Shown here piece after piece: positions 61,773 through 64,000 of a stretch of DNA of 64,000 nucleotides (within the stretch, counting starts at the first letter, position 1; every line of letters begins with the position of its first letter). The stretch spans positions 62,001 to 126,000 of the forward strand of contig NZ_LIVV01000007.1 in the NCBI RefSeq assembly GCF_001905825.1, given 5' to 3'. Made by a program: the position numbers and the translations under genes. Below the pieces are notes generated by a model. It saw only the letters and a program-made list of their open reading frames with translations, did no database searches and was not told the origin of the DNA. This DNA is from Streptomyces sp. CB02009 (GTDB lineage: Bacteria; Actinomycetota; Actinomycetes; Streptomycetales; Streptomycetaceae).

Positions 61773-62246
61773 TCAGGCCTCGATGGAGAGGTCCCTGAGG
61801 ATCTTGGCCACGTGGCCCGTCGCCTTCACGTTGTAGAACGCGTGCTCCACCTTGCCGTCCTCGTCGACGACGACCGTCGAGCGGATCACGCCGGTCACCG
61901 TCTTGCCGTAGAGCTTCTTCTCGCCGAAGGCGCCGTAGGCCTCCAGGATCTCCTTGGACGGGTCGCCGACCAGCGTGACCTTGAGGTTCTCCTTCTCGCG
62001 GAACTTCGCCAGCTTCTCCGGCTTGTCCGGCGAGACGCCGATGACGTCGTAGCCCGCCGCCGCGAGCACGTCCAGGTTGTCCGTGAAGTCGCAGGCCTGC
62101 TTCGTGCAGCCGGGTGTCAGCGCGGCCGGGTAGAAGTAGACGATGACCTTGCGGCCCTTGTGGTCCGCGAGGGAGACCTCGTTGCCGTCCGCGTCGGGCA
62201 GGGTGAAGGCGGGGGCGGTGTCGCCGGGCTGCAGTCGCTCGCTCAT
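61773..62246 (-). CDS. bcp: Thioredoxin-dependent thiol peroxidase (Bcp/PrxQ)
   Basis: The 157-residue protein reduces peroxides. Peroxidatic C47 and resolving C52 are in TPGCTKQAC, the PrxQ arrangement. PAFTLPDADGNEVSLADHKGRKVIVYFYP and GVSPDKPEKLAKFREKENL are typical. I start at the ATG at 62246; a longer frame has no site. Divergent from the DUF3618 gene. Confidence 0.94.
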   Translation of the reverse strand: MSERLQPGDTAPAFTLPDADGNEVSLADHKGRKVIVYFYPAALTPGCTKQACDFTDNLDVLAAAGYDVIGVSPDKPEKLAKFREKENLKVTLVGDPSKEILEAYGAFGEKKLYGKTVTGVIRSTVVVDEDGKVEHAFYNVKATGHVAKILRDLSIEA

Positions 62247-62398
62247 GGCTGGCTCTCCTCGAGATCGTTCGCGTACGCATTCAGAGCCTAATGGGGGTCG
62301 GGGACAGCCCGGCGGCGGCAGAGCTGACAGACTGTCCACAAGGACCGATCAACGACCGGATCACGACCCACCCGGATCACGACTACGGAGGCAGCGCG

Positions 62399-62719
62399 GT
62401 GTCGGAGGCCAGGACCCCTGCGCAGATCGAGGCGGACATCGTCCGCCGGCGCGAGCAGCTCGCCGTCACTCTCGACGAGATCGGCATTCGGATGCACCCG
62501 AAGACGATCATCGGGGATGCGAAGGCCAAGGTCGCCTCGACGGTCGACCAGACCGCCGGACGCGCCTTCGTCGCCGTCAACCGGGTCGTCTCGGACGTGA
62601 AGGCACGTTTCACCCATGAGGACGGCGCTCCCCGCCTGGAGCGCGTGGTGCCGGCGGCGCTCGTCGCCGTCGCGGTCATCGGACTGCTCGCCGCCTCCTC
62701 CCGCAAGGGAAAGGGATGA
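62399..62719 (+). CDS. DUF3618 family protein
   Basis: The protein is 106 residues from GTG with GGAGGCA upstream. The DUF3618 core is SEARTPAQIEADIVRRREQLAVTLDEIGIRM, then KAKVASTVDQTAG. A single C-terminal helix (VVPAALVAVAVIGLLAAS) with basic end SRKGKG anchors it. Family of small actinobacterial envelope proteins with unknown function. It shares a divergent promoter region with bcp. Confidence 0.87.
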   Translation: MSEARTPAQIEADIVRRREQLAVTLDEIGIRMHPKTIIGDAKAKVASTVDQTAGRAFVAVNRVVSDVKARFTHEDGAPRLERVVPAALVAVAVIGLLAASSRKGKG

Positions 62720-62765
62720 CCCCTCCCCGCTCCGGGTTCCGTATCCGGGCAGGTAGGTTCACACC

Positions 62766-63104
62766 GTGAGCGAGAACACGCACGACAAGCTGCCCATCCG
62801 GATGCTCCACGACCGCGTCCTGGTCCGCACCGACTCTCCGGAGGGTGAGCGGCGCTCCGGCGGCGGCATCCTGATTCCGGCGACCGCCGCGGTGGGCCGT
62901 CGTCTCGCCTGGGCCGAGGTGGTCGCGGTCGGTCAGAACGTCCGTACCGTCGAGATCGGCGACCGGGTGCTGTACGACCCCGAGGACCGTGCCGAGGTCG
63001 AGGTGCGGGGCGTGGCGTACGTCCTGATGCGGGAGCGCGATCTGCACGCGGTGGCCGCGGACCGCTTCCAGGGGACGACGGACTCGACCGGGCTGTATCT
63101 CTGA
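62766..63104 (+). CDS. GroES-like co-chaperonin, stand-alone
   Basis: The protein is 112 residues from GTG. The Cpn10 fold is clear: IRMLHDRVLVRTDSPEGERRSGGGILIP, then WAEVVAVGQNVRTVEIGDRVLYD and YVLMRERDLHAV. The mobile loop (SPEGERRSGGGI) is retained, but there is no groEL beside it and the C-terminus is extended (RFQGTTDSTGLYL). It may be a second, specialised co-chaperonin. TAGGTT (62754-62759) ends 6 bases before the start, leaderless type. Confidence 0.88.
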   Translation: MSENTHDKLPIRMLHDRVLVRTDSPEGERRSGGGILIPATAAVGRRLAWAEVVAVGQNVRTVEIGDRVLYDPEDRAEVEVRGVAYVLMRERDLHAVAADRFQGTTDSTGLYL

Positions 63105-63117
63105 CCCCGTGTGCTTC

Positions 63118-63153
63118 GGAAGGCCTTGGTGACCATGGTCACCAAGGCCTTCC
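63118..63153. terminator. Perfect 17-bp hairpin terminator
   Basis: GGAAGGCCTTGGTGACC, AT, GGTCACCAAGGCCTTCC. It ends GroES transcription and insulates the riboswitch that follows. Confidence 0.93.
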
Positions 63154-63178
63154 GCCGTTCTTTGCTAGCCTGGAGACA

Positions 63179-63220
63179 CCCGACGAGACGCGCCGTACCG
63201 GGATTCCGACAAGACGACGC
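63179..63220 (+). promoter_or_regulatory. Guanidine-III (mini-ykkC-III) riboswitch
   Basis: The sequence carries CCCGACGAGACGCGCCGTAC, then CGGG, then GACAAGACGACGC, which matches the ykkC-III/guanidine-III pseudoknot consensus as I remember it (CCGGACGAGGYGCGCCGUACCCGG...GACAAGACGGCGC). It sits 33 bp before an SMR exporter gene with a good GGAGG site. Guanidine should release translation of the exporter. Confidence 0.88.
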
Positions 63221-63253
63221 ACCCCTGTTGTTCCGTCTCGCGGAGGTGTCGTC

Positions 63254-63574
63254 ATGGCCTGGGTTCTTCTTGTCGTCGCGGGTCTGCTGGAAGTCGGCTG
63301 GTCGATCGGGATGAAGTACACCGACGGCTTCACGCGGCTCTGGCCCAGCGTGTTCACCGGTGCGGGGATCATCGCCTCGATGGTGCTGCTGTCGCATGCC
63401 GCGAAGACCCTGCCGATCGGTACGGCGTACGGCGTGTGGGTGGGTATCGGCGCGGCCGGTGCGGCGGTGCTCGGCATGGTGGTGCTGGGTGAGCCGGCGA
63501 CCGCCGCCCGGATCTTCTTCGTCTGTCTGCTGCTGGTCGCCGTCGTGGGTCTGAAGGCGACCTCGGGTCACTGA
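63254..63574 (+). CDS. gdx: SMR-family exporter, SugE/Gdx type (guanidinium exporter)
   Basis: The protein is 106 residues with four helices. The essential carboxylate is E13 in GLLEVGWSIG, followed by MKYTDGFTRLWPS, the Gdx/SugE pattern. WVGIGAAGAAVLGMVVLGEPA is helix 3. The upstream guanidine-III riboswitch makes guanidinium the likely substrate. The last 7 bp overlap the convergent PBP gene. Confidence 0.92.
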   Translation: MAWVLLVVAGLLEVGWSIGMKYTDGFTRLWPSVFTGAGIIASMVLLSHAAKTLPIGTAYGVWVGIGAAGAAVLGMVVLGEPATAARIFFVCLLLVAVVGLKATSGH

Positions 63575-64000
63575 CCCGGGGTGCCGCGAGGCGGCCTGGG
63601 GCTGCGGGGCGCCGCTCCCGGTCCCGCCTCGCCCAGCTCGTACGGCCCCGCGGGAGCCTCGTGTGCCTCTCGCACCTCTCGTGCCTCGCGCGCCTCACGA
63701 ACATCAGGAGCCTCTGAGACCTCAGGGGCTCCTGATGCGTCGGGGGCTGTCGAGTCGTCAGGAGCCGTAGAGGCATCCGAGACACCAGGGGCGTTCGAGA
63801 CACCAGGGGCGTTCGAGGTGCCGGGAGCGGCCGAGGCGGCAGCGCCCGCCGCGGCGTCCGGGGCATCGGGCGACGGCGGGAGCGGCGGCGGTTCCTCCGC
63901 CCCCGGCATCAGCTGGAGCTCGAAGTCCCGCGGGGTCGTCCCCGCCAGTGCCTCGCGGGTGAACTGCGCCCAGATCTCGGCGGGCGTCCCGCCCCCGTTG
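63568..64000 (-). CDS. Penicillin-binding protein, C-terminal end (rest outside window)
   Basis: Minus-strand frame open to the window edge, 144 codons visible. The first visible residues NGGGTPAEIWAQFTREALAG match the C-terminal end of PBP1-type transglycosylase/transpeptidases. This is followed by a ~110-residue tail rich in Pro, Ala, Glu and Ser with degenerate repeats (NAPGVS, REAREVREA). The tail is probably disordered and outside the cell. The catalytic domains cannot be seen. Confidence 0.75.
   Translation of the reverse strand, partial: NGGGTPAEIWAQFTREALAGTTPRDFELQLMPGAEEPPPLPPSPDAPDAAAGAAASAAPGTSNAPGVSNAPGVSDASTAPDDSTAPDASGAPEVSEAPDVREAREAREVREAHEAPAGPYELGEAGPGAAPRSPRPPRGTPGQ

Noticed and set aside
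63654..63830. Repetitive plus-strand sequence near the right edge
   Set aside because: It is the coding sequence of the degenerate Ala/Pro/Glu tail of the penicillin-binding protein on the minus strand.

Overview
The window is high-GC actinobacterial DNA, almost certainly a Streptomyces chromosome. Codon third positions are nearly all G or C. GTG and TTG starts and GTGA/ATGA stop-start overlaps are common. It carries an SsgA-like sporulation protein, DasR-type operators in front of N-acetylglucosamine PTS genes, DUF2510/RDD proteins, PQQ-propeller Ser/Thr kinases and the 'HVDLCR' sulfur leader peptide. The order from hppD through ssgG, pncA/pncB, clpS, cysM, the nag PTS genes and rph matches what I remember of the conserved Streptomyces core (from memory, not searched). 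I see no integrase, transposase, prophage or CRISPR array.

Left part (1-7.1 kb): the end of a sugar ABC permease and a GH20 hexosaminidase, then a three-subunit xanthine-dehydrogenase-like operon (FAD, 2Fe-2S, Mo). Its Mo subunit lacks two hallmark active-site motifs, and its 2Fe-2S subunit has a very long low-complexity N-terminus. From 7.2 to 14.1 kb a six-gene operon encodes WXG100/PPE-like proteins, a mycosin-type subtilase, a large WXG protein with a hydrophobic C-terminal region and a lipoprotein. This looks like a type VII secretion substrate locus without any core Ecc machinery in view. Facing it (14.1-19.4 kb) are three kinase-family genes: two Ser/Thr kinases with exported beta-propellers and internal twin-arginine-like motifs, and one clear pseudokinase. 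A tRNA-Cys lies upstream of the pseudokinase.

Middle part (19.8-46 kb): an MFS exporter, a Phd/Doc-type toxin-antitoxin pair, a DEAD-like helicase, an IclR regulator, a winged-helix regulator beside a secreted alpha/beta hydrolase, a secreted Lon-like protease, an ArsR-MFS operon with its operator, a divergent Lrp/hppD pair, a non-coding stretch rich in palindromic repeats, a TPR protein, a GlcD-like FAD oxidase, ssgG, two RDD membrane proteins, an M6 (immune inhibitor A) metalloprotease, NAD salvage genes pncA and pncB, and clpS with a DUF2017 gene.

Right part (46-64 kb): an amino-acid permease, a JAMM protease, a cobalamin riboswitch with a B12-type ABC transporter, a short Cys-containing leader peptide with cysO-cysM, a membrane-anchored MazF/PemK, an MBL hydrolase, the nagE2/nagE1/nagF PTS genes with dre sites, rph, a lipoprotein, rdgB, tRNA-Leu, an MHS transporter, bcp, a DUF3618 protein, a lone GroES-like protein, a guanidine-III riboswitch with an SMR exporter, and the C-terminal end of a penicillin-binding protein.

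The two sulfur blocks probably act together: the JAMM protease can trim or release the CysO carrier that CysM uses to make cysteine. The GH20 enzyme at one end and the GlcNAc PTS at the other belong to chitin/aminosugar use. Many genes have a TANNNT-like -10 box ending 6-7 bases before the start codon, the signature of leaderless mRNAs.
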